Notes: generated by a model from the sequence alone, not told the origin. A stretch of DNA of 64,000 nucleotides from Kordiimonas sediminis (GCF_014656395.1 NZ_BNCI01000001.1:682001-746000), one strand, 5' to 3'; shown: positions 47,131 through 57,867, counted from the first letter of the stretch. Made by a program: numbers and translations.

Positions 47131-49113
47131 ATGAGCGATACTGCTGGTAACCCTTCTCCGGTCAATTTGCGCCTGCCAGATGGTAGCGTGCGCACCTTTG
47201 ATGGACCGGTAACGGGTACAACACTCGCCGAAGATATTGGTCCGGGCCTCTTGAAAGCAGCGCTTGCCATCTATGTTGATGGTGAACTCTGGGACCTCTC
47301 TCGCCCTATTGAAAAAGACAGTGACGTTGCCATCCTGACAAAAAAGGATGAAGCCGCGCTGGATCTGCTGCGCCACGACTGCGCGCACGTGATGGCCGAA
47401 GCTGTGCAGGAACTGTTTCCGGGTACACAGGTTACTATCGGGCCAAACATTGAAGATGGTTTCTTCTATGATTTCGCCCGCGATAAACCCTTCACCGAAG
47501 ATGACCTTGAAGTCATTGAAAAGAAGATGCACGAAATCATCGGCCGGGATGAAGCAATTGAGCGCGAAGTCTGGGACCGAAACGAGGCCATCGACTATTT
47601 CAAAAAAATTGGCGAGCACTATAAAGCCGAAATTATCGCTGATCTGCCTGACACAGAGACAATCACTGTGTACCGACAGGGTGAATGGCTGGATTTGTGC
47701 CGTGGCCCGCACTTGCCGTCCACTGGTAAACTTGGTGATGCCTTCAAACTCATGAAAGTTGCTGGTGCATACTGGCGCGGTGACAGCAAAAACGAAATGC
47801 TGACACGGATTTACGGGACTTGCTGGGCCGACAAGAAACAGTTGAAAGCCTACCTGCACCGTCTGGAAGAGGCGGCAAAACGCGACCACCGCAAACTGGG
47901 CCGCGAAATGGATTTGTTCCATCTGCAGGAAGAGGCACAAGGGTCTGTTTTCTGGCACCCACAGGGCTACACTGTCTGGCTGCAGCTTGAAAACTATATC
48001 CGTAATCGCCTGAAGGATGCCGGCTATCAGGAGATTAAAACACCACAACTGCTGGACAGTAAATTCTGGGAGCAGTCAGGCCACTGGGAAAAATTCCGCG
48101 AAAATATGTTTGTGGTACCCGACGAAGTGCCAAGCACAGATGAAGGGGCACCAATTGTCTCCGCTGATGCCCGGTTGATGGCGCTGAAACCAATGAACTG
48201 CCCAGCGCACGTTCAGGTCTTCAAGCAGGGTATTAAAAGCTACCGGGATCTACCAATCCGCTTTGCCGAGTTTGGCTGCTGTCACCGGAACGAAGCCCAC
48301 GGTGCCCTGCACGGGTTAATGCGTGTGCGCCAGATGACACAGGATGATGCCCACATTTTCTGCCGTGAAGACCAAATCACATCAGAAAGTGTTGCCTTCT
48401 GTGATCTTCTGTCCAGCATCTATCGTGATCTGGGCTTCCCTGACTTTAAAGTGCTGCTGGCGACCCGTCCGGATGTACGCGCAGGAACGGACGAAGTATG
48501 GGACCGTGCAGAAAAGGGCCTTGAAGAAGCTCTTAACACCGCCGGCATTGAATTTGATTATGCACCAGGCGAAGGTGCCTTCTACGGCCCTAAACTTGAA
48601 TTCCACCTATCTGATGCGATTGGTCGTACCTGGCAGTGCGGCACACTCCAGCTGGACTTTGTTCTGCCGGAGCGCCTTGACGCTACCTACATTGGGGAAG
48701 ACGGCTCAAAACACCGCCCTGTCATGCTGCACCGGGCCGTGCTTGGAACGCTTGAACGCTTCCTCGGCATCATGATTGAACATTATGCAGGACGACTGCC
48801 GCTGTGGCTGGCACCGACTCAGGTCGTTGTTGCAACCATTACCCAGTCTTTTGATGCATACGCGCAAAAAGTAGTGGACCAGTTGGAAGCCAAAGGTATG
48901 CGGGTAAAAATTGACCTGCGTAACGAGAAGATCAACTATAAAGTCCGCGAACACAGCCATGCCAAAGTACCGGTCATTCTGGTTGTCGGCCAGCGCGAGA
49001 TGGAACAAAATCAGGTTAGCGTGCGTCGCCTTGGGTCAAAAGACCAGACGGTTGTTGATCTTGATACCATCGTCACTGAACTTTCAACTGAGGCAAAAAT
49101 GCCTCAAGGATAA
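47131..49113 (+). CDS. thrS: threonyl-tRNA synthetase
   Basis: 660 residues, full length. N-terminal TGS domain (about 1-65), editing domain with the HDCAH motif (about 85-89) and class II core. Seen: zinc-site Cys in [12 protein letters not shown], motif 2 [18 protein letters not shown], motif 3 [19 protein letters not shown], and the anticodon-binding domain from [18 protein letters not shown] precedes ATG 47131. Followed by infC. Confidence 0.97.
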   Translation: MSDTAGNPSPVNLRLPDGSVRTFDGPVTGTTLAEDIGPGLLKAALAIYVDGELWDLSRPIEKDSDVAILTKKDEAALDLLRHDCAHVMAEAVQELFPGTQVTIGPNIEDGFFYDFARDKPFTEDDLEVIEKKMHEIIGRDEAIEREVWDRNEAIDYFKKIGEHYKAEIIADLPDTETITVYRQGEWLDLCRGPHLPSTGKLGDAFKLMKVAGAYWRGDSKNEMLTRIYGTCWADKKQLKAYLHRLEEAAKRDHRKLGREMDLFHLQEEAQGSVFWHPQGYTVWLQLENYIRNRLKDAGYQEIKTPQLLDSKFWEQSGHWEKFRENMFVVPDEVPSTDEGAPIVSADARLMALKPMNCPAHVQVFKQGIKSYRDLPIRFAEFGCCHRNEAHGALHGLMRVRQMTQDDAHIFCREDQITSESVAFCDLLSSIYRDLGFPDFKVLLATRPDVRAGTDEVWDRAEKGLEEALNTAGIEFDYAPGEGAFYGPKLEFHLSDAIGRTWQCGTLQLDFVLPERLDATYIGEDGSKHRPVMLHRAVLGTLERFLGIMIEHYAGRLPLWLAPTQVVVATITQSFDAYAQKVVDQLEAKGMRVKIDLRNEKINYKVREHSHAKVPVILVVGQREMEQNQVSVRRLGSKDQTVVDLDTIVTELSTEAKMPQG

Positions 49114-49119
49114 GCTTTC

Positions 49120-49155
49120 CCTTTGAAGGTGATAAAAAATCTTCGCCTTCAAAGG
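49120..49155 (+). promoter_or_regulatory. hairpin in the thrS-infC gap
   Basis: 10-bp inverted repeat CCTTTGAAGG / CCTTCAAAGG with a 16-nt loop, starting 7 bases after the thrS stop. No T-run follows, so read-through into infC is expected. Could be an attenuator, a processing site, or an infC leader element. Confidence 0.5.
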
Positions 49156-49213
49156 CGTTCGCGTCTATAGTAGCGAACGATTCGGGCAAATGCCCAGAAA
49201 AACAAGAGGAGAT

Positions 49214-49756
49214 ATGAACATACGTAACGGGAGATTTGCGGAACCCCCCAAAACGGACGGACCGCGTGTAAATGATCAGATCAGAGTCCGAGAGGTTCGT
49301 CTGATTGGTGCCGAAGGTGAAAATCACGGCGCTGTGTCAATCGATGAGGCAAAAAGACTGGCAGCTGATGCCGGCCTTGATCTAGTAGAGATTAGCCCCA
49401 ACGCATCCCCACCGGTATGTAAAATCCTCGACTATGGCAAGTATAAGTACGAGCAGCAGAAAAAAGCCTCTGCGGCACGGAAAAAGCAAAAGACCCAGGA
49501 AGTTAAGGAAATCAAGATGCGTCCTGGCATCGATGTCCATGACTATCAGGTCAAAATGAAGAAAATCCATCAGTTTATCGGCAATGGCGACAAGGTTAAG
49601 GTAACCATCCGTTTCCGTGGTCGTGAAATGGCGCACCAGGAACTGGGCATGGAAGTTCTGACCCGTGTTGGTAGCGAAATGGAAGAAACCGCTAAAATCG
49701 AGGCCCGTCCAAAGATGGAAGGCCGTCAGATGATTATGGTTATCGCGCCGAAATAA
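49214..49756 (+). CDS. infC: translation initiation factor IF-3
   Basis: About 180 residues from ATG 49214 with AGAGGAG upstream; ATG 49190 is an in-frame alternative. N-domain: [19 protein letters not shown] and [17 protein letters not shown]. Basic linker, then C-domain [18 protein letters not shown] and [16 protein letters not shown]. It binds the 30S subunit and proofreads start codons. The usual rpmI-rplT partners are absent; a terminator follows. Confidence 0.96.
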   Translation: MNIRNGRFAEPPKTDGPRVNDQIRVREVRLIGAEGENHGAVSIDEAKRLAADAGLDLVEISPNASPPVCKILDYGKYKYEQQKKASAARKKQKTQEVKEIKMRPGIDVHDYQVKMKKIHQFIGNGDKVKVTIRFRGREMAHQELGMEVLTRVGSEMEETAKIEARPKMEGRQMIMVIAPK

Positions 49757-49780
49757 GCGTGTCTCTATGATAAACACACG

Positions 49781-49809
49781 AAAAGCCGTTCCTGCAGAGC
49801 GGCTTTTTT
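49781..49809 (+). terminator. rho-independent terminator after infC
   Basis: 8-bp stem AAAAGCCG / CGGCTTTT, 11-nt loop, then TTTTTT. Confidence 0.85.
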
Positions 49810-50066
49810 ATTGCCCTTCGCATACGGAATCATGCCGACTGTACCAGCAGTCAGTTTGAAATGCGTTATCTATTAAACAGCCGCCCCGGCGCTGACCGCG
49901 GCACCTGTTGCCTTGACACGATAGCCGCCATGCACAAGCGCTTTTGCCTGCCGTGCCCATAGTCGCTTGCGAACGCTATAGACTTTTCACAAGCTTCCAT
50001 CACAGGATTTTCAGTTGCCAACCAGTCTTTTAGTAGCAACAATGATTGAAAAATCAGGAGGAATGC
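49810..50066. other. intergenic region with a short coding-like stretch on the minus strand
   Basis: No convincing gene. On the minus strand two overlapping short frames (about 35-65 codons, roughly 49876-50040) have protein-like composition but lack ribosome sites and the longer one runs into the LysR start. Possibly a relic of a lost divergent gene. Confidence 0.3.
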
Positions 50067-50987
50067 GTGCGCGATCTAGCCGCCATTGAAACATTTTGCC
50101 GGGCCATCGAAGACGGAAACCTGACACGTGCCGCCAACAGCCTGCATATCACCAAATCGGTTGCCAGCAGACGTATTCGCGCCCTTGAAGACAGTTTGGG
50201 CGTTAAGCTTCTGAACAGAAACACGCGCGGTGTGACACCAACCGACGAAGGGTTGGTCTATTATGAACGCTGTACAAAAATTCTTGAAGACCTTGAAGAA
50301 GCCGGCCAGGCAATCCAGCAGACGGAAACACACCTGACCGGCACACTGCGCATCACCGCTCCCTTTGATTATGCCAACCTGCACCTTGCGGAACCTATGT
50401 CAGCATTTTTGGCACTACACCCCGACCTGAAACTGGAGATGCAATCAACAGATGCCAAAACTGATATAATAGCCGGTGGCTTTGATATGGGCCTGCGCAT
50501 AACCGGCGATCTGGTTGATAGCAGCCTGAAAGCACGTAAAATAGCACCGGTACATTCACATGTTCTTGCCAGCCCAGACTATTTAAAACAGCACGGCACC
50601 CCACAGCACCCAGATGACCTGAAAGATCATAACTGTATCTTTTATTCAAATATCTCCGTATCTGAACAGTGGCGGTTTCATATGGGCGGCACAGGAACCG
50701 AGAGCGTTCGGGTAAAGGGTCGTATCACCGTTAATTCTGGTATGCTGCAAATGGCAATGGCCCGGAACGGGCTGGGCATCGCTGCCCTGCCAGATTTTTT
50801 CTGCCACCGCGCGATTGAAAGCGGGGAACTGGTTACCATTCTTACCGACTATCCCCGTCCAGAAATATTTCTCTACGCCTTATATCCTGAAAGCAAGCAC
50901 AGTCAGGCAAAAGTCCGCGCGTTGATTGATTTTCTACTGGAATGGAACAAAACCCATAGCCATAATATCGATGGCAGCTACTCCTAG
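50067..50987 (+). CDS. LysR-family transcriptional regulator
   Basis: 306 residues from GTG 50067, with AGGAGG five bases upstream; the frame reaches a TTG at 50046. Winged helix RDLAAIETFCRAIEDGNLTR and LHITKSVASRRIRALEDSLG, then the effector domain. This subgroup (CrgA/DsdC-like with TETHLTGTLRITAP) often regulates quinone and electrophile defence genes. It precedes the glutathionyl-hydroquinone reductase and pirin genes on the same strand. Confidence 0.9.
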   Translation: MRDLAAIETFCRAIEDGNLTRAANSLHITKSVASRRIRALEDSLGVKLLNRNTRGVTPTDEGLVYYERCTKILEDLEEAGQAIQQTETHLTGTLRITAPFDYANLHLAEPMSAFLALHPDLKLEMQSTDAKTDIIAGGFDMGLRITGDLVDSSLKARKIAPVHSHVLASPDYLKQHGTPQHPDDLKDHNCIFYSNISVSEQWRFHMGGTGTESVRVKGRITVNSGMLQMAMARNGLGIAALPDFFCHRAIESGELVTILTDYPRPEIFLYALYPESKHSQAKVRALIDFLLEWNKTHSHNIDGSYS

Positions 50988-50995
50988 ATACCACT

Positions 50996-51040
50996 CGATA
51001 CGGCTGCCGTTATTGTTGCGTTTTTTGCAACGCTGTATCG
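50996..51040 (+). other. large imperfect hairpin between LysR and reductase genes
   Basis: Outer arms CGATACGGC / GCTGTATCG (one mismatch) with an inner perfect GTTGC / GCAAC stem. Nine bases after the LysR stop and 112 before the reductase start. Could be a terminator or a regulator site. Confidence 0.45.
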
Positions 51041-51152
51041 GCTATTTGCCCTCTTTTGTTTCATAAACAAACGTCTATCTTCACCTTTAACAGAAAAATG
51101 CTGTGCGAAAGGCTGCAGGCCAAACGCACACCAGGACAGAAAGGATAGGATA

Positions 51153-52130
51153 ATGGGATTATTGATAGACGGCACCTGGCACGACAAATGGTATGACACC
51201 AAGGTAAATGAAGGCCGTTTCAAGCGTAGTGAGAGCCAGTTTCGCAACTGGGTTACAGCGGACGGAAGTGCCGGTCCAAGCGGTGAAGAAGGCTTTAAGG
51301 CTGAGAAAGGCCGCTACCATCTGTATGTGTCCTATGCCTGCCCCTGGGCGCACCGCACCCTGATTGTACGGGCCCTGAAGGGACTATCTGATTTTATCAG
51401 TGTTAGTGTCGTCGCACCGCTAATGCGCGAGAACGGCTGGACGTTTGATAAGAGCGGCGACAGCACAGGTGACGATCTGTACGGCCTTCAATATCTGCAC
51501 CAGATTTATACCAAAGCCGACCCAAACTATTCGGGGCGGGTAACAGTACCGGTTCTGTGGGACAAAAAACGCCAGACAATTGTATCAAACGAGTCGTCAG
51601 AAATTATCAGAATGCTGAACAGTGCCTTCGGTAGTCTGGGTGCGACTGGACCTGATCTATCCCCTGAAAGCCGCATGCAAGAGATAGACACCCTGAACGC
51701 CCGCATCTACGACAACGTCAATAACGGTGTGTATAAAGCTGGTTTTGCCACCAGCCAGACAGCCTACGAAGAAGCAATCTCGCCCTTGTTTGAAACACTG
51801 GACTGGCTTGAAAAAGAACTAGACAGCAAGCGCTTTCTGCTGGGAGATACGTTATCAGAGGCTGACATACGTCTCTTTACCACCCTGATACGGTTCGACC
51901 CCGTGTATGTCGGTCACTTCAAGTGCAATCTTAGAACGCTTGAAAGCTATGAAAACCTCTGGGCCTACACCCGTGATATCTACCAGCAGTCTGGTATTCG
52001 GGAAACTGTCAACATGGACCACATCAAAGGTCACTATTATGCCAGCCATACCATGATCAACCCAACAGCGGTCATCCCGGCAGGACCTATACAGGACCTG
52101 GACGCTCCCCACACCAGACACCAGCTGTAG
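51153..52130 (+). CDS. glutathionyl-hydroquinone reductase
   Basis: 325 residues of the omega/Xi-class glutathione transferase family (YqjG, ECM4, PcpF), which removes glutathione from glutathionyl-hydroquinones. Catalytic cysteine in YACPWAHRTLIVR, then NESSEIIRMLNSAF for glutathione binding and LSEADIRLFTTLIRFDPVYVGHFKCN typical of this class (shortened: LSEADIRLFTTLIRF). RBS AAGGATAGG. Fifteen bases before pirin; likely one operon for quinone stress. Confidence 0.93.
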   Translation: MGLLIDGTWHDKWYDTKVNEGRFKRSESQFRNWVTADGSAGPSGEEGFKAEKGRYHLYVSYACPWAHRTLIVRALKGLSDFISVSVVAPLMRENGWTFDKSGDSTGDDLYGLQYLHQIYTKADPNYSGRVTVPVLWDKKRQTIVSNESSEIIRMLNSAFGSLGATGPDLSPESRMQEIDTLNARIYDNVNNGVYKAGFATSQTAYEEAISPLFETLDWLEKELDSKRFLLGDTLSEADIRLFTTLIRFDPVYVGHFKCNLRTLESYENLWAYTRDIYQQSGIRETVNMDHIKGHYYASHTMINPTAVIPAGPIQDLDAPHTRHQL

Positions 52131-52145
52131 CGATAAGGAAAGCAC

Positions 52146-52964
52146 ATGACCATACGATCTATTATCAGCATTATGCGCGCCCATACCCAAAACGAAGGGG
52201 CTGGCGCAACCGTTCACCGGACTGTCGGTGCCCGCGGCTTGATGAACCTTGATCCTTTCCTTTTATTGGATGAATTCGAACTGAAGGCAGGAAAAGGGGG
52301 ATTCCCAAACCACCCGCACCGCGGCTTTGAAACAGTAACCTATATGCTGCAAGGCGCCATTGAACATAAAGACAACAAGGGAAACCAGGGCATTATCCGC
52401 GCCGGTGACGCCCAGTGGATGACGGCCGGACGCGGGCTTATTCATTCGGAAATGCCCAAGAGCACTAACGGGGAGACTGTCCACGGCCTGCAATTATGGG
52501 TGAACCTGCCTGCTGCCAATAAAATGGATGCACCGCGATATCAGGATGTAGTCGCATCAGATCTGCCGCAGGTCACAGAAAAAGGGTTCACCGTCAAGGT
52601 TCTTTCAGGCACGTATGCCGGACAGACCGGCCCTGTATCGGGGCTTGTTCTACAACCACAATATCTCGACATAAGGGCAGAAAGTGACAGTTTATTTGAG
52701 CACACACTGCCAACATACCATCAAGCCTTTATCTACGTTTTAACCGGGTCCGTCCGTATCGGTAAAAGTGAAGGACTGGCGCGAGATCTGCTGATTTTAA
52801 GTGAGGGCGACACGGTATCCCTGAATGCCCGTGCCGGCACCCGGTTCATATTAGTATCAGCAGCAAAAACCGAAGAGCCGGTTGCCCGGTATGGTCCATT
52901 TGTTATGAACACTCGGGCAGAAATTGAACAGGCTATCACTGACTATAATTCTGGCAGGTTTTAA
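52146..52964 (+). CDS. pirin-family protein
   Basis: 272 residues, cupin superfamily. N-terminal metal ligands in NHPHRGFETVTYMLQG (two His) plus the later RGLIHSEMP (His, Glu). Bacterial pirins are quercetinase-like or regulatory. C-terminal pirin domain follows. AAGGAA before ATG. Same operon as the reductase; both deal with aromatic or quinone compounds. Confidence 0.93.
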   Translation: MTIRSIISIMRAHTQNEGAGATVHRTVGARGLMNLDPFLLLDEFELKAGKGGFPNHPHRGFETVTYMLQGAIEHKDNKGNQGIIRAGDAQWMTAGRGLIHSEMPKSTNGETVHGLQLWVNLPAANKMDAPRYQDVVASDLPQVTEKGFTVKVLSGTYAGQTGPVSGLVLQPQYLDIRAESDSLFEHTLPTYHQAFIYVLTGSVRIGKSEGLARDLLILSEGDTVSLNARAGTRFILVSAAKTEEPVARYGPFVMNTRAEIEQAITDYNSGRF

Positions 52965-53003
52965 AAGACCACAGTGACCACTAACGCCTTAGCTCTACAT
53001 GCA

Positions 53004-53029
53004 AAAAGGACCCCATATGGGGTCCTTTT
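53004..53029. terminator. bidirectional terminator between pirin and NAD-GDH
   Basis: Perfect 11-bp stem AAAAGGACCCC / GGGGTCCTTTT with loop ATAT; T-runs on both strands. Ends both convergent genes. Confidence 0.9.
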
Positions 53030-53049
53030 CACTATCTATGTAACGTTTT

Positions 53050-56000
53050 CTAGCGCAGGATAGAGCGCAAATGACGAGCTGCAAAACTCAGTTTAGCAAC
53101 CGTCAGCGTGCCCGATGCATTCAAGTCATCTACCAGACGAGACGCACGGATAATCCGGGTTTGCTCTTGCTTGAGCCACGTACCGGTCGCATCTTCCGCT
53201 GTTTTCTTACCAGCATTTTGACAGACTTCCATCACCAGTGCGCGCTGCTGGTCTGCCAGATCCTCGACAACCGAGCGAATGGCAAGGCCATCCCAGTGGT
53301 CGTCAGCGGCGATGCGGTCTGACCGCTGGATCAGCCAGTCAAAGCCAATTGCATCCCCCAGCGAGAAATAAACCTCAGCCGCATAATCAACGGACTTCTG
53401 TGTTTGATCCGCGACAGAAATGATATCCGCACCAGAGCGCAAGACTTCAAAACCCGCCACAAACGTTGCAAGGGCGTGTGGTACGCTTTTCTTCTTGAAG
53501 AAGTCGCGCCGTGCAACAAACGCCTTTTGTACCGGACCACTTAGAATATCTGCACTGATGTTAAACAGCTCATTCACTGATGGCTTATATTTGGCAACAA
53601 CCTCACTGATCTTGAACGGATGCGGCAGGTTTCTAAGAACCCACAGCACCTGGCTTTTCAAACTGGCTGACAGGCTTTGGTGCATTTCATACTGAACATC
53701 AGAAGATACCTTATAGTCCAGATCATTAATCGCATCCCAGCGGTCCTGCAGGCTATATATCTCCCGCACGGCCACGAAGGCTGCAACAATATCTTCAACA
53801 CCCAGACCGGTTTCTTCCTTAACCTCATAGACAAAGGTCAGACCGCCCCAGTTCACTACCTCGTTTGCCAGTACGGTTGAGATAATTTCACGCCGCAGCT
53901 GGTGATCGCCAATGCCGTCCGCATAGGCTTCCCGCAGATCGGTTGGGAAACCCCATTCAAGTTCAGGGCGAAGCACATCATCATCAATCAGTTGACTGCG
54001 TTCCAGAATAGTCTGCAGGGACATTTTCGCATAGGCCATCAAGATCGAGATTTCAGGCCGCGACAATCCCTTGTCATTTGCAGCAAGCTCGGAGAACCCT
54101 TCATCAGACGGCAGGTTTTCAATCTCACGATTAAGGTTGCCATCCCGCTCCAATGCCCGGATCAACCCAAGATGATTTTCCCGCGCAGAGTTTGCCTGCC
54201 GTTCAGCAAGTGATATCGCCTGTGTCTGGAGGTAATTGTCAGACAGAACAATGTCACCAACCTGATCGGTCATTTTCACCAACAGCGTATTGCGGTCTTC
54301 GCGGTTCAGTTTCTTCTTCGACATTATGTCCGCCAGAAGAATTTTGATGTTCACTTCCTTATCGGAACAGTCAACACCCGCGCTATTGTCGATAAAGTCC
54401 GTGTTAGCACGACCACCTTTGCGGCAATATTCGATACGGCCACGCTGTGTCATACCAAGGTTACCGCCTTCGCCGACAACACGGTATCTAAGTTGGCTAC
54501 CCGTAACCCGGATCGCATCGTTGGCGCGGTCGCCAACCTGAGCATCCGTTTCCTCAGATGACCGAACATAGGTACCGATACCGCCAAACCACAGAAGGTC
54601 TGCTTCGGCACGGAGGATAGCATTGATCAATTCGGTCGGCGTCATCTGTTCTTTGGTAACGCCAAGCCATTCCTGAATTTCTTTCGAAAGCTTGATCGAC
54701 TTATCAGCACGGGAGAAGACACCGCCACCCTTGGAGATCAGTTTGGTGTCATAATCATCCCAGCCGGTCCGCGGCGTATCAAACAGACGTTTCCGTTCAG
54801 CCCATGCCGCATCCAAATCGCCTGGATTTGGATCGATAAAGATATGCAGGTGGTTAAAGGCTGCCTTCAAAGCGATCGTTTTAGACAGCAGCATGCCATT
54901 CCCGAACACATCACCGGACATGTCGCCAACACCCACAACCGTAAACGGATCTGTTTGTGTATTGATACCAAGCTCCCGGAAGTGACGCTGAACACTAACC
55001 CATGCACCACGGGCAGTGATACCCATTTTCTTGTGGTCATAGCCCTGCGACCCACCGGACGCAAAGGCGTCATCAAGCCAGAAACCATGATCCTGCGAAA
55101 TACCGTTCGCAATATCCGAGAAGGTCGCCGTACCCTTATCTGCAGCCACAACCAGATACGGATCATCACCGTCCCGGCGCAGAACCCCTTTCGGTGGTAC
55201 GATTTTACCTGCCTTGATGTTATCGGTCAGTGACAATAGTGTCGTAATGAAAGACCGGTAACAGGCAATACCCTCTGCCATAAAGGCTTCGCGGTCACTG
55301 ATTGGTGGCAGGTTTTTAGGATAGAAGCCGCCCTTCGCACCCTGCGGCACGATAACAGCGTTCTTCACCTGCTGCGCCTTTACAAGGCCCAGAACCTCTG
55401 TCCGGAAATCTTCCCGACGGTCAGACCAGCGCAGGCCGCCACGGGCAACAGGACCACCACGCAAGTGAACACCTTCCACCTGTGGTGAATAGACCCAGAT
55501 TTCGGCATATGGACGCGGCAGTGGCGCTTCTTCGACCAATGTAGAGCGGATCTTGAAGCCAAGCGCACGCTCATCCACATCTTCGAGCACACCTTCCTGA
55601 TAATAGTTGGTACGCTGCGTTGCCTTGATCACATCAATATAGGCGCGCAAAATACGGTCCTGATCGAGGCTTTTCACGCTTTCAAGCGCTGCAATGATGT
55701 CTTTTTCAATGGCCGCGGCATCTGCATCACGGGACTTGCCTTTATAGGCAGGGTCAAACTGCACCTTGAACAGTTTCACCAACAGCGACGCCAGGTCACT
55801 ATTGTCGACCATACAGTCCGCGATGTAATCCGGCGTGTAGCCCATACCAAGCTGACGCAGATATTTGCCGTAAGCACGCAGAACCAGAATTTCATTCCAG
55901 GTCATTGCAGACTTGATCACCAGCTCGTTAAAGCTGTCATTCTCGAGGAAACCATCCCACACACGCTGTGCCAGGTCTTCAACCAGTGGCTTCAGCACTT

Positions 56001-57867
56001 CGAATTCAAATTCGATGCCGTCAGCACGGTGCAGGGTAAAGTCATGGATGTGTGCGCCTGACTTGTCCGCCATTTCATAAGAATGCTCGCCAAGAACCAT
56101 AAATCCAAGATTTTCCAGGACCGGCATACAAACACTGAGCGGTATCATATGTTGACTGTGATGGATTTTCAGACGGTAGCGATCTGGCCCGTCAGCAAGG
56201 TGCCGGTAGAAATCGACCCGCATCTCGTCTGTGCCTTCCAGCTCTTCAAGTTTGGCAATATCATAAGCCGCCTGCGCAGGCGTGAATGCCTCACGGTATG
56301 CCGCTGTAAACCGGTCTTTATACTCAAAGTTCAGCCTATTACCGACTTCCTCGCCGTTACGCTCTACAAGGTTCTGACGCAAACGGTCAGACCAACCAAG
56401 TGCTGCTTCGGCAATTTTCTCGTTAATTTCGCGCGGGTCAACTTTTGGCACCTCGCCCGGCTTGGTCCGGATGATAAAGTGCCAGCGTGCAAGCGGATTA
56501 TCTTCCAGCTTCGCATAGTAAACCGACACTTCACCATTGAAAGCCGCACACAGAATTTCTTCAACCGCGATCCGCAGGCCTGAATTATAGGTCTCCCGCG
56601 GGACGTAAACGAGGGCTGAAACAAACCGTTCAAACCGGTCAGGACGAATGAAGGCCTTTGGCCGCGGACGTTCAAGTAGCTGAATAACGCCCATCGCCGT
56701 GTTATACATACGGTCTTCGCTGATCTGGAATAATTCATCCCGCGGGAATGTCTCCAGAATATGATTGAGTGCCTTCCGGGCATAGGTACGGTCCTGGAAC
56801 AACGCCCGCTTATTAACCGCTTCCACCTTTTTCCGCAAAAGCGGGACTTCATGCGCAAACTTGGAATAAGCCAGTGACGTGAAAAGACCGATGAAACGCC
56901 GTTCGCCGACAGCTTTGCCGTCAGCATCGAAAATTTTCACACCGATATAATCCAGGTGCGACACCCGGTGAACCGTCGACTTTACGTTCGCCTTGGTGAT
57001 AATGACCGGCTCAGGCTGCTTCAGGAAATGCATGATCTCCGGCGACATAGGGGTCAGACCGTCTTTATCGCGCAGGACATTACGGTCCTTATCGCGCAGA
57101 ATTCCCAGACCAGAACCCTTCACCTGCGAGAATGTAAACTCGCCTTTGTCATCTTCGAAAGTATATTCCCGGAAACCAAGGAAAGTGAAATGGTCCGCAC
57201 CAAGCCAGCGCAGAAAGCGAATGGTTTCATCCACATCATCCTGATCAAGTGGCGGCGGATTAACGGTCAAAGACGCCACAGTTTCATCAATCTTCGCCAG
57301 CATGCCTTTCCAGTCGCTTACAGACAGGCGGACATCGGCAAGGACCTCTTCCAGCGTTGTCTGGATCGTTTTCAGCACCTTGGCATCTGACTGTGAGTCA
57401 ATCTCGACGTAAATCAGACTTTCATTTTTGCCGTTCTTGCCACCGATTGATAAAAGATTACCTTTGTCATCACGCTCTACACTGAGAATAGGGTGATGCA
57501 TCATATAGATGCGGCTACGCAGGGAAACAGCAAGGGCACCCGTGATCGAATCAACAAGAAACGGCATATCATCATTGATGATCTGGATAGTCGTACAGTC
57601 ACCCTTCCAGTCAGCGACTTTACTACGCATGTTCAATAACTGCACATAGGCTTTACCGGGCTTTCTCTTCTTGAAGGCGGTAAAATGCTCCTGCGCAATG
57701 GCGAACAGTTTGTTGATATCATCATTAATCAAATCATCCGGAGTCGATTCGAAATAAAACCCATCAGCAAATGACTGGAAGAGCTTGAGCTCGTCGCCGG
57801 AAAAGGCTTTTTTTGCCAACGCCTCAATCTCTTTCAATGTAGTTGCTCTGGTACGGTTTGTAGTCAC
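53050..57867 (-). CDS. NAD-specific glutamate dehydrogenase, large (180 kDa) type
   Basis: 1605 residues, the length of this class. Oxidative deamination of glutamate to 2-oxoglutarate with NAD. N-terminal ACT-like and regulatory region (about 1-700), then the catalytic core: RGGPVARGGLRWSDR, VVPQGAKGGFYPK, ASGGSQGYDHKKMGITARGA (shortened GYDHKKMGITARG), VVGVGDMSGDVFGNG for NAD binding and a helical C-domain. Start GTG 57867 with AAAGGGATAG upstream. Preceded by an acidic PAS-like gene 48 bases away in the same direction. Confidence 0.96.
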   Translation of the reverse strand: MTTNRTRATTLKEIEALAKKAFSGDELKLFQSFADGFYFESTPDDLINDDINKLFAIAQEHFTAFKKRKPGKAYVQLLNMRSKVADWKGDCTTIQIINDDMPFLVDSITGALAVSLRSRIYMMHHPILSVERDDKGNLLSIGGKNGKNESLIYVEIDSQSDAKVLKTIQTTLEEVLADVRLSVSDWKGMLAKIDETVASLTVNPPPLDQDDVDETIRFLRWLGADHFTFLGFREYTFEDDKGEFTFSQVKGSGLGILRDKDRNVLRDKDGLTPMSPEIMHFLKQPEPVIITKANVKSTVHRVSHLDYIGVKIFDADGKAVGERRFIGLFTSLAYSKFAHEVPLLRKKVEAVNKRALFQDRTYARKALNHILETFPRDELFQISEDRMYNTAMGVIQLLERPRPKAFIRPDRFERFVSALVYVPRETYNSGLRIAVEEILCAAFNGEVSVYYAKLEDNPLARWHFIIRTKPGEVPKVDPREINEKIAEAALGWSDRLRQNLVERNGEEVGNRLNFEYKDRFTAAYREAFTPAQAAYDIAKLEELEGTDEMRVDFYRHLADGPDRYRLKIHHSQHMIPLSVCMPVLENLGFMVLGEHSYEMADKSGAHIHDFTLHRADGIEFEFEVLKPLVEDLAQRVWDGFLENDSFNELVIKSAMTWNEILVLRAYGKYLRQLGMGYTPDYIADCMVDNSDLASLLVKLFKVQFDPAYKGKSRDADAAAIEKDIIAALESVKSLDQDRILRAYIDVIKATQRTNYYQEGVLEDVDERALGFKIRSTLVEEAPLPRPYAEIWVYSPQVEGVHLRGGPVARGGLRWSDRREDFRTEVLGLVKAQQVKNAVIVPQGAKGGFYPKNLPPISDREAFMAEGIACYRSFITTLLSLTDNIKAGKIVPPKGVLRRDGDDPYLVVAADKGTATFSDIANGISQDHGFWLDDAFASGGSQGYDHKKMGITARGAWVSVQRHFRELGINTQTDPFTVVGVGDMSGDVFGNGMLLSKTIALKAAFNHLHIFIDPNPGDLDAAWAERKRLFDTPRTGWDDYDTKLISKGGGVFSRADKSIKLSKEIQEWLGVTKEQMTPTELINAILRAEADLLWFGGIGTYVRSSEETDAQVGDRANDAIRVTGSQLRYRVVGEGGNLGMTQRGRIEYCRKGGRANTDFIDNSAGVDCSDKEVNIKILLADIMSKKKLNREDRNTLLVKMTDQVGDIVLSDNYLQTQAISLAERQANSARENHLGLIRALERDGNLNREIENLPSDEGFSELAANDKGLSRPEISILMAYAKMSLQTILERSQLIDDDVLRPELEWGFPTDLREAYADGIGDHQLRREIISTVLANEVVNWGGLTFVYEVKEETGLGVEDIVAAFVAVREIYSLQDRWDAINDLDYKVSSDVQYEMHQSLSASLKSQVLWVLRNLPHPFKISEVVAKYKPSVNELFNISADILSGPVQKAFVARRDFFKKKSVPHALATFVAGFEVLRSGADIISVADQTQKSVDYAAEVYFSLGDAIGFDWLIQRSDRIAADDHWDGLAIRSVVEDLADQQRALVMEVCQNAGKKTAEDATGTWLKQEQTRIIRASRLVDDLNASGTLTVAKLSFAARHLRSILR

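Noticed and set aside
46906-48048. 380-codon minus-strand frame over thrS
   Set aside because: Antisense to conserved threonyl-tRNA synthetase sequence and composed of Phe/Val/Cys-rich shadow residues.
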